Below, piece after piece: positions 34,404 to 45,720 of a DNA stretch of 64,000 nucleotides (positions are counted from its first letter, which is position 1; every line of letters begins with the position of its first letter). This DNA comes from Lagopus muta (Eukaryota; Chordata; Aves; Galliformes; Phasianidae), in NCBI RefSeq assembly GCF_023343835.1, contig NC_064447.1:10932501-10996500 (forward strand), written 5' to 3'. The notes beneath the pieces were generated by a model. The model did not search any database. It was not told where the DNA came from and saw only the letters and a list, made by a program, of their open reading frames with translations. The position numbers and the translations under genes are program-made.

Positions 34404-34499
34404 CTTACTGCACAATTTCCACCTGCCTCGGAAATGCAGCTGCAGAAACTTCTGGACATTCCTCTGGCTTGCCAGAATATGCATGCCTTGCAAACAGCT
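34404..34499 (-). pseudogene. MYH16: MYH16 remnant exon: IQ/neck
   Basis: 96 nt, open in phase 0 throughout, with acceptor GGAAACAG and an intact GTGAGG donor. It reads SCLQGMHILASQRNVQKFL and then a W-containing end KLCSK, like the second light-chain-binding segment (QRNVRKFL type) before the rod. The next exon begins in phase with it. Confidence 0.85.
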
Positions 34500-35184
34500 C
34501 TGTTTCCAGGCAGTGTGTGAGAGGAGCTCCGTGTCCATCCCTAATCATGCACTACAGCACGCTGCAGTCAGCGTAGTCTAAATAAAAGGGAGTTGGCTCT
34601 GATGCCCCTCTGTTCTTTGGCCATGCAGGAGTCACTGCAGTTTGTGGACATAGGGAAAGGGATGGCAGAACTGAAGCTGTGCTGCTGTGAATGTAGAAAT
34701 GGAGATTTTCATGCACTGGAAGAAGCAGCTACTGCTGACAAAGAGGAAACTGGTGGAAAAGGTGCTTTTTTGCACCCCACTGTCAAGCTGTGGCATTGCT
34801 CTGCTGCAGGGACCCACGGTGTGAAAGCAGGGAAGATTCGTGCCTTGCTATTTACTGGAATGGAGAACTGGGAAGTCCTGGTTTCATTTCATGGTTCTTG
34901 CTAGTCAATGAATGCCACGAGTGCTTGGTCTGTAATACTGCTGTAGTTTCACAGAATAGGCTCTGATTTATTCCACAGGAATGCCTTCTTTCCAGCATCC
35001 TTTTTCTCCTCAGTGCTCATCAGGAAACCATAGGAATGACTTACAGTGTGGCCATGACCTTTTCTTGGGGATCATCTCTTGTGTCTTCCAGCATGGCCAG
35101 CTTACCAGCACGGAACATTGCCTTGGCTGACAGCACTCTGCATACATTTACAAACAGGATACATTCTGGGGAGGATAAGGGAGC

Positions 35185-35496
35185 GTATAGACAGGAGGGG
35201 GAATGGCTGTTTGTGAGGGTGGATAGTGATAAGACAAGGGGGAATGGTTTTAAGTTGAGACAGGGGAGCTTTAGGTTGGATATGAGGAGGAAGTTTTTCA
35301 CACAGGGTGCTGAGGCACTGGCACAGGTTGCCCAAGGAGGCTGTGGATGCCCCATCCCTGCAGGCATTCAGGGCCAGGCTGGATGTGGCTCTGGGCAGCC
35401 TGGGCTGCTGGTTGGCGACCTGCACACAGCAGGGAGTTGGAACTGATGAGCATTGTGCTCCTTTTCAACCCAGGCCGTTCTGTGATTCTATGATTT
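35185..35496 (+). mobile_element. CR1 LINE, 5'-truncated 3' end, plus orientation
   Basis: Contains GACAAGGGGGAATGGTTTT, TTTAGGTTGGATATGAGG, GGAGGCTGTGGATGCCCC and ends in TTCTGTGATTCTATGATTT. These are classic CR1 3'-end landmarks in forward order. Confidence 0.95.
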
Positions 35497-38400
35497 AGGA
35501 GTTGGATTGGGCCTTTTCTGTTCCCAAACTTTCTAGCTATGAAAAAATACCAGTGGTTAGATGATAAGAGCAAGCCAGCATCCAGCAAAGCAGGACCAGT
35601 GACCTTTTTGGTGATGAAACCCAAATACACCTTGTGCTCTGTTGTGGCAGGAAACATGCTGGTTTCAGTAGTGATGGGAAAAAAGCAACCTGGTGGCTGC
35701 TTAAGAATAAGATGAGGGGTTGTCTGTCCCACTTTAATCTCAATTTGTAAGTTAAAAGTTAGGGATGAAACAGTCTGAAGGCGTGATGGATATTGCATAA
35801 TAATTGTAGAACACAGGAAATGCCGATTTCAGGTCCTTTCAAAGAGCAGGATGCTTCCTTTGCTGGCTGTTGCAATAGATATTCTCATTATGTTGTGACA
35901 AAAGCATATGTGCAAATTGGTGATATATGCTGCTAACATCAGACAGCTCCAGCAATCTCTCCCCATTTTCCTTTCCAGTCTTAAATTGGATCAGTGATCA
36001 GTTAGTGGGATTTTTGCCTGACTAAGGAATAGGAAAGAGCAAGTGAGATTCATCACATAGCTCAAGGTGCACTTCATTTGCACTATATTAGCTGTACTGT
36101 CTGATTAAAAGCCAGGGTTGGGAACACGTGTAAGAGAGAGCATCGTATGCATGAGGAAGCGGGTTGCTGTAGAAACTCTTAACTCGGCAGCTCTGCACCA
36201 AAGACGTGCTGAATCATAACTGCCAGCAATTTGCTTGGCCCTGTCTGATAGGAGCGAATGGTGTCGTGTCCAGTTCTGTGCTCCTTCTGCCCCGGGTCAG
36301 CAGAGCCAAGCAGCAGCCCTGATGGCTTTTACTGCTCACCGACCCCACAGGGGTTATGCTGGGATTCAATCTCTGACATCTAAAATGAGAACAAGGGGTA
36401 CGAAGATGAAGGAGCTGCAGTTAGCAGCGGCCCAGAGGGGCATTTTGGGTCTCACAGGCACCCAAGGGTGTTTACAATGATGCCAGTGACATCAGGTGGT
36501 GAAGTTTCGATCAGAGCACAGCACCCTTCAGTCAGTTCTGTAGTGCTGAGCTCGGGCAGCAGCACCAGCCAGCCCTGGGGGCTGTGGGAAGCCGGGCAGG
36601 CAGAGCTGCTGCTGGCTGTGGGACACTGGGGGCAGGGTGCATGCAAAGGATGGATGGTTGCTAACCCTGCACGAGTTGGAGGTGGTCACAGAGAGGATCC
36701 CATCTCTTGCTGCCAGCAGCTAAAATCAGTTCCATCCCACAGAAGATGGGAGGGAGGCTCCTGAAGAGGAGTCACACTGCAGCGGTGTGCTGCAGCCTCC
36801 AACATCCGTCTGTCTCATTGGACTTATGTTAGCAGCCCAGTCCTGCCCAGGCAAACTGCTCAGCCAGCAACAACCATGCATCATTTCACTTGCATCCTGC
36901 TTGGAATCTGAGGTTGGTTGGTTGTTTTTTAGGAAATTCTCAAAGCAGAATTGAACTCACTCCTTGGAAAATATAACAGGAGAGAAGAGCAGCTGCATTC
37001 ACAGCCATGTGTTGGCACACACAGGTTTTGTGCTGAGCCCACCTCCTTGCTGGGAAGCTGGTGCTGCTTTCTGCATTTCGAACGGACTGAGATGGAGATG
37101 TGCAAAGTAGGAATGGGATCTGACCGTATCTCTTTGATGGCTTTCTCCTACACCGTTTCCTATTCACCTTCCAACCACAGAGCCCTGAGTTGAGCTGATG
37201 GCAATCCTCATAAGCAGTAGGTTTTTTTTCAGGCTGGTGGAAAGTTGACATTTTTCTGGGCAGCAAACGGACACTGACTGCCGGGGGTGATGCAGCTTGT
37301 TGCTAAGCCAGGACGGCACTCTGCTCCCATCTGTGCACACAGGTCTCTGCAGCAGCACTTGGTGGAGCCTTCACTGAGCCAAGCGAGCGGCGTGCCTTCC
37401 TTTGTGCTGGAGGGGCACGTTTGCAAGGACAGGGCTGGAAGCACACACAGGCTGTGAGCTGGGCATGAGCAGCGTCACACTGACAGCCTCACGCCTTGGG
37501 ACCTTTGCCCCAAGAGAGGGATTGTCAGAGGAAGGAATGTCACAAGATTCTGTTTTCACCTTTTAGGCTCAGGCTTTGGTACTCTGACAGGGGACAACAT
37601 GGCTTATAAGCTGGTGCAACCAAGTGCAATCAGGGTGTGCCAGCATAACAACACTTTCCAAAACCTGCTTGGAAGCAGGAGAAAATAGCTGCTAAGTGTA
37701 AAAAAGATAGAGCAAAGGGCCACGATCCATGCTCCGATCGCGCTCTGTGTGTCTGTGCAGTGGAGTGGTATGAATAGCTGGTGGAGATTGATAATATGCT
37801 TAAATACTGCTCCTGCTGCTGGGCATTAGCATGGCTGCTTGGCAGCACGGCAGAGGCAAGTCATGCACACTGGGTAAGGCTCGACAGGCCATGGGGAGCT
37901 GCAGGGCTCTGGCTCCTCCAGCAATGTGTCAGCAGCAGAAGCAAAAACGCATTTAATCCTTTGGCTGCTGTGCCTTTGGGGGAGTTTTCCTGCGGCTTTG
38001 TGTTACAGGAAACAAGCTGTGGCTTGAGTCTGGGGGGTTTTGTTCCTTTTCAGGCTATCTGGAAGGATTATATTTTTAACAAAGGCGGTGGTAGTGCTGA
38101 GGAGTCACGAAGCTGCCTCGCTGTTCTTTGTACATTCAAATGCCCAACAGTTGTGTCACCATCAGGCGATTTGACAATCAGTGTTTTCTGTTGATTGTTA
38201 CTGAAAAGGATCTCTGAGATGCACATTTCTGGGCGGCAGAGCCAACCTCTGGCTGTGCTGCTTCCTTAAGGCACAGAGATACATCCATCTGCAGCAGGGA
38301 AGCACTGCTCCCAGCACCACTGCAGGTGTGAGGGGCTTTGGGTCTCAGCTCTGTCCGGCCCAACCAGCTGTGATGGCAGCTCTGCCTCTCCAAAGCACAT

Positions 38401-40043
38401 CTGTTAGTCTTGTGTTGTTTAAGGTCATTTTATATTCCCTGGAAACAGTCTGGTTTTAGCAGCCTCTGCATTCCTAGCGAAGTGGCTTTGTGCTGGGTTG
38501 CCATCAGCAGTGTGAGAGCACAGCTCCCTTCCTGATGTCCACCTCCAGCTGCTCCTCTCTTGGCTTCAGCTGAAACTTCATAGCACCAAGGAGCCCCATA
38601 TCCCCAGCAGCTCATAAGCACAGAGCTTCTCATTGGGCTCCAGCCCAATACACCAGGGGGTGCCTGGCAGAAGGACATGGTTCCGCACAGGGGAATTCCT
38701 CACCTGCTCCATAAGCTGGAGCCAGTCCATCGTGCTACACATCTAAAGCCATTTTCCAGCCCACTGCGATTTGATGGGCTGACATGGGACAGAGCACCTT
38801 AGATGCAGTGCAAACCAGCACTGATTTCTGCCAGCCAAGGGCTGTGCGCTCTGACAGCAGTTGTCCCAAGCGTCCCCATGGCAGCACAGGGAAAACGTGC
38901 CCTGAGAAGGGAGCATCCAGAGGGGAGCAGTGCCTGCAGACAGCGTGATGCTCACCAGCCACAAGTTGGGACTGCCTGTGGCGGTGGCTGTGCAAGTCAG
39001 AGCTGCTGGTGTGCAAGGAGCAGATCGCAGGAGCTGCACAATACCGACAGCTGCTGAAAGGGCACTGTGAGTTCAGCAGCTGGAGAGTGTTTGATCTTTC
39101 TGCAGCTCGAGTCCTGCTTACAATAACCGTCTCAGGAGCCAGCAGATATTCCCCATAAGCCCTTTTCGGTAACAGATACTCTTCAAAATGATATTAAAAA
39201 GGAAAATGTGCATCATACTCAGACAAAGGGTCGGGTCTTCCTCTTTCAAAAGCTCCTCCTGGAGATACAGCTGTCTGTGGGACGAGCAGGCTCCAACCTA
39301 CATCACTGCTGCAGCTTTTGCTAAAGCACTGCAGCCGCTCTGTCTGAAACCACACACAGCCTTGGCCAGTGGCTGTTAATCAGAAATGCCAATGCCACAC
39401 TCAGGAGCTGTGCAGAGCATATTCACATCTAGCCTTCAGCTTTCAGAGGGCAGAATGCATCTCTGGGTTATCTGGGCTTTGGCTGAGGCTGGGAGCTCTT
39501 AGGGGCTTGTGTTCCTGAGCAGGTTTGGACAGTGTTCCTTTGGGTTGAGTTGCTCAGGATGCCTGTAAGATTTTGACACAGCAGCTGCACTGAAGCAAAT
39601 GGGATTGAGCACTCAAACCTTCTCATCGTGTATTGCAGAAGTTGTCCTGGCTGTCTTCCCTGCCTGGGGGAGATGTAGGCAATGGGCGTGAGGCAGCTCA
39701 CCATTGCTGTCTGAAAATGATCTGTGTTATTTTAGTGGCAGTGCTGCCAGATCGAGTGGGACCTCAGTGAGCACTGAGCGGGATATGGGAAGACAGCTTT
39801 CTTCTCCCCGAGCTGCCTACAGAGAAGCTGCTGGTCATACTCCCCAGATAAAAAGCAATGACCCCCTGTTGCACATAACCTATCCCAACCCCTGGCCCAG
39901 GACAGCTCCAGTGAGCAGGCTTCTTATTCTAGAAAGAGAGGATGGAGCAGGGCAGCAGCATCATCAGAGGGAGTGAGTAACTACGAGTGCCGTATCAGTA
40001 AGGTCAGGTTTCTTCTTGGAGAGGATCTGGTAGAAGATTATAG

Positions 40044-40275
40044 GATCAGCAGAATCACAGAATCACTGGAAAAGCCATCTCAGATCCCCAGGTCCAACCC
40101 CTGCCCTTCCCCACCGTGGCACCAAACCACATCCCTCAGTGCCACATCCCCATGGTTCTGGAACACCTCCAGGGCCAGTGACCCCACCAGGAACCTCTCC
40201 GGGCATAAAGACATGAGAACCTCTTTCATCTGCTTGCTGAGAAATGACCTGACTTCTCTAGCTCTATGGGAGAAA
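40044..40275 (-). mobile_element. CR1-like LINE fragment, minus orientation
   Basis: Starts AGAATCACAGAATCACTGG, then GGTCCAACCCCTGCCC, GGAACACCTCCAGGGCCAG and on. This is the reverse complement of a CR1 subfamily 3' end, and is more diverged than the 13-kb copy. Confidence 0.78.
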
Positions 40276-41394
40276 TGCACCCAGGTGTAAGCACAGTGCA
40301 GCCTTGTGTCGGTGGGAAGCAGGTTGGAAGCAGCCCAGCTGCTGCCCACAGCCTGCAGCTTGCCTTGGCCCTCCATCCACAGAGGCAAAGCCACCATATG
40401 GCCGCTTGGTGGGATGCAAATCTGGGATGAGTTGAAAGTAGGAGGGATGCAGACAACCCCACATTAAAGAATAACCGATCCGTATGTTTCCTCTCTGCTC
40501 TTTCTGCAGGCTCAGAGGTCAGGAAACACAAGCAGTCTTTTTGCCTCTGGAGCTGGGACTCGAGGTTCTCCACTGGGCTTTGGGTGCATGTGTGCAAACA
40601 AAGAGCAGCGCCCACTCCCTGATCAGCTGTTCTTAGGATCCTGATTGGAAGACAATCACAGTGTTGTGCTGATGGATGTGAGTAATGGTTGCATGATAAT
40701 CGTAGAAGGAAAAGCCTGCAGATTTTGGAGGAGGTGGTTATGTGCTCCCAAAGAGCCTCAGAGGCAGCTACAGAAAGAAGAAACACATTTGTCCTCCTCT
40801 AAAGTAGTGACTGCGTGTGGAAGTGGGGCCAGACTTTGGTTCCATCCACAGCAATGCAGATCCCTTTGATGAACAAATCAGCTTCAGCTTTTCACGTGCC
40901 CAACATCACCAGAACAGGGCTCATCTGACACCAAATGTGAGGAGTTCTGTGGCTCCCTCCTTTCTGGGTGCCAGCCCTGGGTGGGAAGAGCAAAGGGAGC
41001 CTGGCAATAGGATTGCAGTACCTGTAGGAAAACAAGCCATGGCTGGGAGGCTCTTTGGGAACAGACAGCAGTGCCTGTAGGGGTGAATTTGCAAGTCAGG
41101 GAGAGGAAATTTCATCTTTTCAAAGATCAGATCTGTGAAAAAACCCTCTTTCTTCCTGGATTCTGTGTTAGAGCTTAGAGAAGTCTGCCTTTCTCTGTAG
41201 CATATGGCAGCAGGATGGAGCACACAGAGGAATGAGGCTGTGGTGTTTTCCATTTTCACTGTCCATTTCATCATTAGAAATAATGATCTGAAGAGAATAT
41301 AAAATAAAAATCAAGGCATTGTGAGTCTTTGCAGAGGTAAGATACTGAAAGGGCACCAATTTGGGGTTAGTAGAACTGTTTTATTTTCTTCTGT

Positions 41395-41460
41395 TGTAGA
41401 AGGGATCTTTAAAGACCATCTGGTCCCATTCTATGCACTGAACAGGGAGGTCTGCAGGTG
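41395..41460 (-). mobile_element. Short CR1-like fragment (low confidence)
   Basis: GTAGAAGGGATCTTTAAAGACCATCTGGTCCC resembles, in reverse, the CR1 3' segment. Only about 65 bp remain, directly before the AGGGA array. Confidence 0.45.
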
Positions 41461-41518
41461 TTCAGAGCCCCCCAGCCAGACTGCAGGGAGACCCTGGGGA
41501 AAAGGAAAGGGAAAAAGG

Positions 41519-41643
41519 GAGGGGAAGGGAAGGGAAGGGAAGGGAAGGGAAGGGAAGGGAAGGGAAGGGAAGGGAAGGGAAGGGAAGGGAAGGGAAGGGA
41601 AGGGAAGGGAAGGGAAGAGAAGGGAAGGGAAGGGAAGGGAAGG
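41519..41643 (+). repeat. (AGGGA)n pentanucleotide microsatellite
   Basis: About 24 near-perfect AGGGA units (equal to AAGGG in another register) with a single interruption (AGAGA) near 41,616. The array is entirely purine on the plus strand. It creates long meaningless open frames in several registers (GKGREGKGREG and FPSLPFPSLP patterns). Confidence 0.98.
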
Positions 41644-42695
41644 TTTCCATGAAGCTTTCCATCAGTTTGGTTGACAGTGCCATGGACAAGGAAACATGTC
41701 ACTGATGATGGGTGACAACACACTGTGGCCCTTGGTCCAAGTGCTGTGTCCCTGCAGGGTGATGGGCTGGCACCTGGAGGAAGGCAACCTGCCTTAGAGG
41801 TGGCTCGATTTGCTCACAAATACATGGAAATTTGGCTCTGTTTGATAAAGACCAACTGTGCCATGGGCACCAGCTGCGCCATGGGACATCTCAGCCTGAT
41901 GTTTTCCTTGGGTGAGCAAATACAGTGTTCACATCTGACACCACCATGACCAAAACATTGGTCATTGCAGGGGGTGCTTCCCAAGGCAAAGGGCACTCAG
42001 CAAATACAGCTGTGGATGTCCAGAAGAAGCAGATGCCTCAGCAAACCAGCACGGCCCCGGAGGCTGGAACTGCACTCCGGGCTGAAGGCAAGGGAACTAA
42101 TTTTAACTGCTGAGCAGCATCCTTCCTGCCAACCACGGAGGGATTAGAGTAACAGTTCTTGAAATTATTTAAAAATAACATCAGACTTAATCATAGCTAT
42201 TTATTATTAAATCCATTATCCTCTGTCAGCTAGGGGACACTGATTGATTCAGCTGTGGAAGTTCTTAAACCTCTTATGGCCAAAAATCTTACGGCACTTT
42301 TTTTTCCTAATGGGGTCCCAATAGCCATTATTCCTTCAGCCCCTGAATCTGTAACTGCAGGAATTGAGACAGAAAATCTGACAGTGAATATGGGGGTGGG
42401 GAACGACGGAGCAATGGAGAAACATATGTACCCAAGTTCTGCATGCTGCTCCAGGTGGGCAGGATATCTGCACGCCGCTTCTTTGCCCCATTTCCTGAGG
42501 CTCTATGGTAAGAAAGGAAAGGAGGAGAGGTGGAATCTCAGAGCTTCCTATTGCCCCACTATGGGTGTTCCAGCAGATTGTCCTCCGGACACACAGAGGG
42601 ATAAATGCCTGCAGACAATGGAGCTGCTGACTGCCCATGCCCAGACCTTCCTCCTCTGGGGCCTTTCTGCAAGTGGGGGCTGATCCAGCCTAGAG

Positions 42696-42855
42696 TTATA
42701 GGATCACAGGATCATAGCATTGTGAAGGCTGGAGAAGACCACTAAGCCCAACCTAAGCACTGCTGCACGTTGCACACCAGAGCACAGGGCAGTGCCCACG
42801 AGTGAATCAATGCATCCCATGACCGTCTCTAAGAGAACTGCTGGCAATCCTCACT
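42696..42855 (-). mobile_element. CR1-like LINE fragment, minus orientation
   Basis: TATAGGATCACAGGATCATAG, then GGCTGGAGAAGACCACTAAG and CCCAACC follow the reversed 3' end of a diverged CR1 copy. Confidence 0.65.
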
Positions 42856-43390
42856 CCCAGATGCAAGGCTTGCAGTAATTGCTTACAAAAGCCCCAAACC
42901 ACAACGTGCTGTGGATGCTCTGCTTCCAAATGAATTCCCTGCATTTCTGTTTTGTTTTGTTTTTTTTTCTTTTCCCCCATTCATTAAACAGAAGGGGATA
43001 TTGATCTGTGGCTGCCACAAATCTGCCCTCACACAGAGCTCAGGGGGCCTGCAGGTGCTCTGGAAACTGCAATAAATAGTGGTGGGAGGATTACTGGCGG
43101 CGGTTGCAGAGAGCACAGTGATTCTCAGAGAACAGTGCAGCCACCCGGGGACCTTCAGCCAGGTGGGGTTTCCCAGCACAGTGCTTCCTGCCAGCTGCAA
43201 AACCAACACAGAGCAGGACGTGCTTCATCTGAGCAAAGCGAGTTGTCCAAGTAACAAGAGAGGTACATGCATCCATAGGCAGGGAGGGAAAGCCTGTCTT
43301 TTTTTCACTATAGCAATATTTGCTGTAGAAAGGAGCCTTCTGTGCTGCTTCAGCACACACAGACATTGCAGCTTCTAGGGCTGAAAGCAA

Positions 43391-43476
43391 CAGTCCCCTT
43401 TCCCTCCCATTCCCTCCCCACCCCTGCCTTCCCTTCCCCTTCCTTTCGCTTCCCTTCCCTCTCCTCCCCTCCCCAA
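43391..43476 (+). repeat. Homopyrimidine (C/T-rich) tract
   Basis: About 85 bp composed almost wholly of C and T (CCCTTTCCCTCCCATTCCC and onward to CTCCCCTCCCC), with triplex or G-quadruplex potential on the other strand. Confidence 0.85.
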
Positions 43477-44766
43477 ACCCAGCTGCAGTGCTCAGCTCTG
43501 TCATAGCTCAGCAGCAAGGCAGGGATAACAATAAATCCCTTCTCCCACCTTCTTGCTGCATGTCCCCATCAGGCAGACCGTAACGGACAGGGGCTGTCAC
43601 TTATTATGTGCTCACTTTGTGCTGAACACAACGCAGCTCTGATCGCAGCTCCGATGGGGGCTGCAATGAATCCCCAGGGCTGCAGTGGGGATGATGGTAC
43701 CGGCATGCAGGGATGGGTGTGGGCTGTGCCAGAAGGGCTCATCCCAACCCACCCAGAGAATTTCCAGCCTCTATCCTACACGAGGCCCTGGGCATGGCGT
43801 GCACGGATTCACTGGATTCACATGGATGCAGGGATGCCAGTGCTGGCTTCTTTCCAACCTCAGGGCTAGGCTTATTAAAGAGACATGACAATAACACACG
43901 AAAAGTCAGTCCTTTTTGGGGGGGGGCTTCAAAGAGCTGCCACTGGTTGCCATCCCATTGCTGTGCAGTGTTACACTGGGAGCAACTGGGCAAAGGCTTG
44001 CGGGCTGCGAAGGAGCAGCAAAGCTCTGTGCCAGAACCACAGCTTCCCTACCTGTCACCACGTGGATTTTCAGCCTGAGCACACACAGCTGAGTTCAGGG
44101 GACACTGTCGTGCCGATTTAGGGTTTTATCTCCTTTCCTCTCCATTAGCTCTGATACCCTCTTATTATGCTGCAGAGAGAACCGTTTTCTCCTCCAGCGG
44201 TTGTCCCCTTTCCCACTCGGCAAATATTGATCTGCCCGTGTCCTCAGCATGGGGTGAGCTCAGCACAGCCGTGTCACCTTGCATGCCATCACCCATGGGG
44301 CCAAGGATGGAGAGGAAAGGACAGCAAGTGATTGCCATGTATTTTTCTCCCCCGTCCTCTCTCTCCGTACAGCAGCAGTGCATGGGGCTGGGAGCTGCAA
44401 ATGCAAACCAGCTCTGGGGTGAGGCTGCTGGGGACTGGTAATGGAATGATTTCAGCCCCAGCTCAAATCTGAGGGACTTGGGAAAACTGTAGGACCCAGC
44501 TGGGTTCTCCATGCTGCCCCAGCCCAGACAGTGTAAGAATATCCCCAGAAAGTCCACTGTAATAATGCCAAAGTGGGCAAAGTGCAGTGCATGGAGAAGA
44601 TGGAAGATATAGAGGTGATGATGGAGGGGAGAGGAGGAGTTGGAGGAGGTGTCAGGGTGGCCCAGGTAGGAAAGCAACTCAGAGAACGAAGAATGACTGC
44701 TGCTCCAGGTGCACCCAAATTGCAGTGGCAGGAGCAGCTGGGGCTAATGAGGAGGTGTGGGGAGAG

Positions 44767-44858
44767 CCAATGGTTGGGACCAGGCTGGGATGTGTGGCTC
44801 CACTGGGGCAATAAATAGGCAGCTGAGGGTTCTGGGAGCAAGAGAGGGAGGGTTGGGG
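44767..44858 (+). promoter_or_regulatory. KPNA7: Putative KPNA7 promoter and noncoding first exon
   Basis: GCCAATGG (CCAAT box) at about 44766-44773 is followed 40 bp later by ATAAATAG (44811-44818, TATA-like). A GTAAGT donor then starts at 44859, giving a short candidate untranslated exon that could splice to the acceptor at 45609. There is no CpG island, which suits a tissue-restricted gene. Inference from motif spacing only. Confidence 0.4.
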
Positions 44859-45654
44859 GTAAGTGGTTTTTTTCCTGTTATGGGTGGTGGGGTTCTGTTG
44901 TATGTGTTTCAATGTGTGCTCTTAGGGGTATGTGGCTACTGTGGAAGTATTCTGGGTGAAGTCATGCTTTGCTGCCTGCTTGGAGGGCTGCCTTGGTCTC
45001 ATTTGGGTGCATGTTTTATGTGTGCCTATGGGGTTGGTTTTTTTTGGTTGTTTATGTTATGATGAACTTAGGAGCAATGTTGCCTGTCTTGCTTATGCCT
45101 CTCACCTGGGGTTATATTAGATGTGTTTGAAGGGGGTCTGTTTCAGCTTGGTCACACTGTCAGCGCATGACCTGATGCCTCTGCTATGGGGATCTCTGGG
45201 CTGTGAGGTGGGATTTGGGCTGGGATGTGACTGCCTCCCTTCAGATGGGGCCTGAGCTGATGCTTCTAGGAGCCCTTGGTGGCCCTGCCAGGCTTAGGCT
45301 GTCTAAATCAGTTGGACCTGGAGCTGGGGGAAGGTGTTCTTATCTCCACAAGGAGAGGCATGCCCTGCTTTCTCATGGGGTCATAGCTGCAGCTGTGACT
45401 TTCCCAGCCTGGTATTAAGTGGTGGTTTGTGCCCTTACTTAGTTTAGAGGCTGAGGTGTGTGTGGATCTGTCTGAGCTCTGCTGAGGGCAGAGGAGTTGA
45501 CATCCCTTCTCTGGGGGCAGCAGATGTGTGGGGCTGTTGTGGGGTCCCAGATGCTCAGGGGTGGAGGTAGTGTGGCTGTGAAGCTCACTCTGCCCTGTGC
45601 TGCCCCCAGAGCACGTGGAAGCTTTCAGCTGGCAGAAATCCTTGACCTGCCAAG

Positions 45655-45720
45655 ATGCCAGTCGTGCACAAGCATGGTGAGAGGATGAAGAGTTTCAAGA
45701 ACAAGGGCAAGGACACTGCA
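45655..45720 (+). CDS. KPNA7: KPNA7 coding exon 1 (exon begins 45610)
   Basis: Acceptor TGCCCCCAG, 45 nt of 5' UTR, then [20 protein letters not shown] and TA, donor GTAAGT. Start of the importin-beta-binding domain. Confidence 0.93.

Larger units (their letters stand above)
18055..34499 (-). pseudogene. MYH16: MYH16 unitary pseudogene (rod and neck exons, head absent)
   Basis: A ladder of decayed exons on the minus strand encodes, in order, the IQ/neck, S2 hinge and light-meromyosin coiled coil of a class II sarcomeric myosin heavy chain. About fifteen exons are recognisable, with three or four more tentative. Diagnostic pieces include SLLNVA at the head-rod junction, LEDELSNLK, KMLAEWQ, YMTE, EEIKDLINQL, QMDEDAYQHE and AKELRQEQ. 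These agree with MYH16-type residues, not with skeletal or cardiac MYH. Introns remain, so it is not a retrocopy. Frameshifts occur in many exons, premature stops at least at 19249-19251, 19234-19236 and 19225-19227, and donors are mutated at several exons. Location between ARPC1A and KPNA7 and the minus strand match MYH16 in mammals. The motor domain was not found between 34.5 and 44.7 kb. MYH16 is the fast masticatory myosin. Confidence 0.92.
34500..44760. other. About 10 kb without a recognised gene
   Basis: By synteny and strand this interval should carry the MYH16 motor-domain exons and promoter. I scanned the minus-strand translations for motor signatures (GESGAGKT P-loop, SSRFGK switch, converter) and saw none. 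Identified content is CR1 pieces, an AGGGA array and a pyrimidine tract. Small open frames on both strands show no family resemblance. Confidence 0.7.

Noticed and set aside
34593-34904. Plus-strand frame containing HALEEAATADKEE, reminiscent of coiled coil
   Set aside because: Wrong strand for the myosin remnant, no splice sites at its ends, and too short to support a call.
40226-40786. 186-codon minus-strand open frame
   Set aside because: Overlaps a CR1-like fragment, and its composition is not protein-like; no domain seen.
41321-41723. Several open frames of about 100 codons with GKGREG or FPSLP repeats
   Set aside because: They are translations of the AGGGA microsatellite in different registers.
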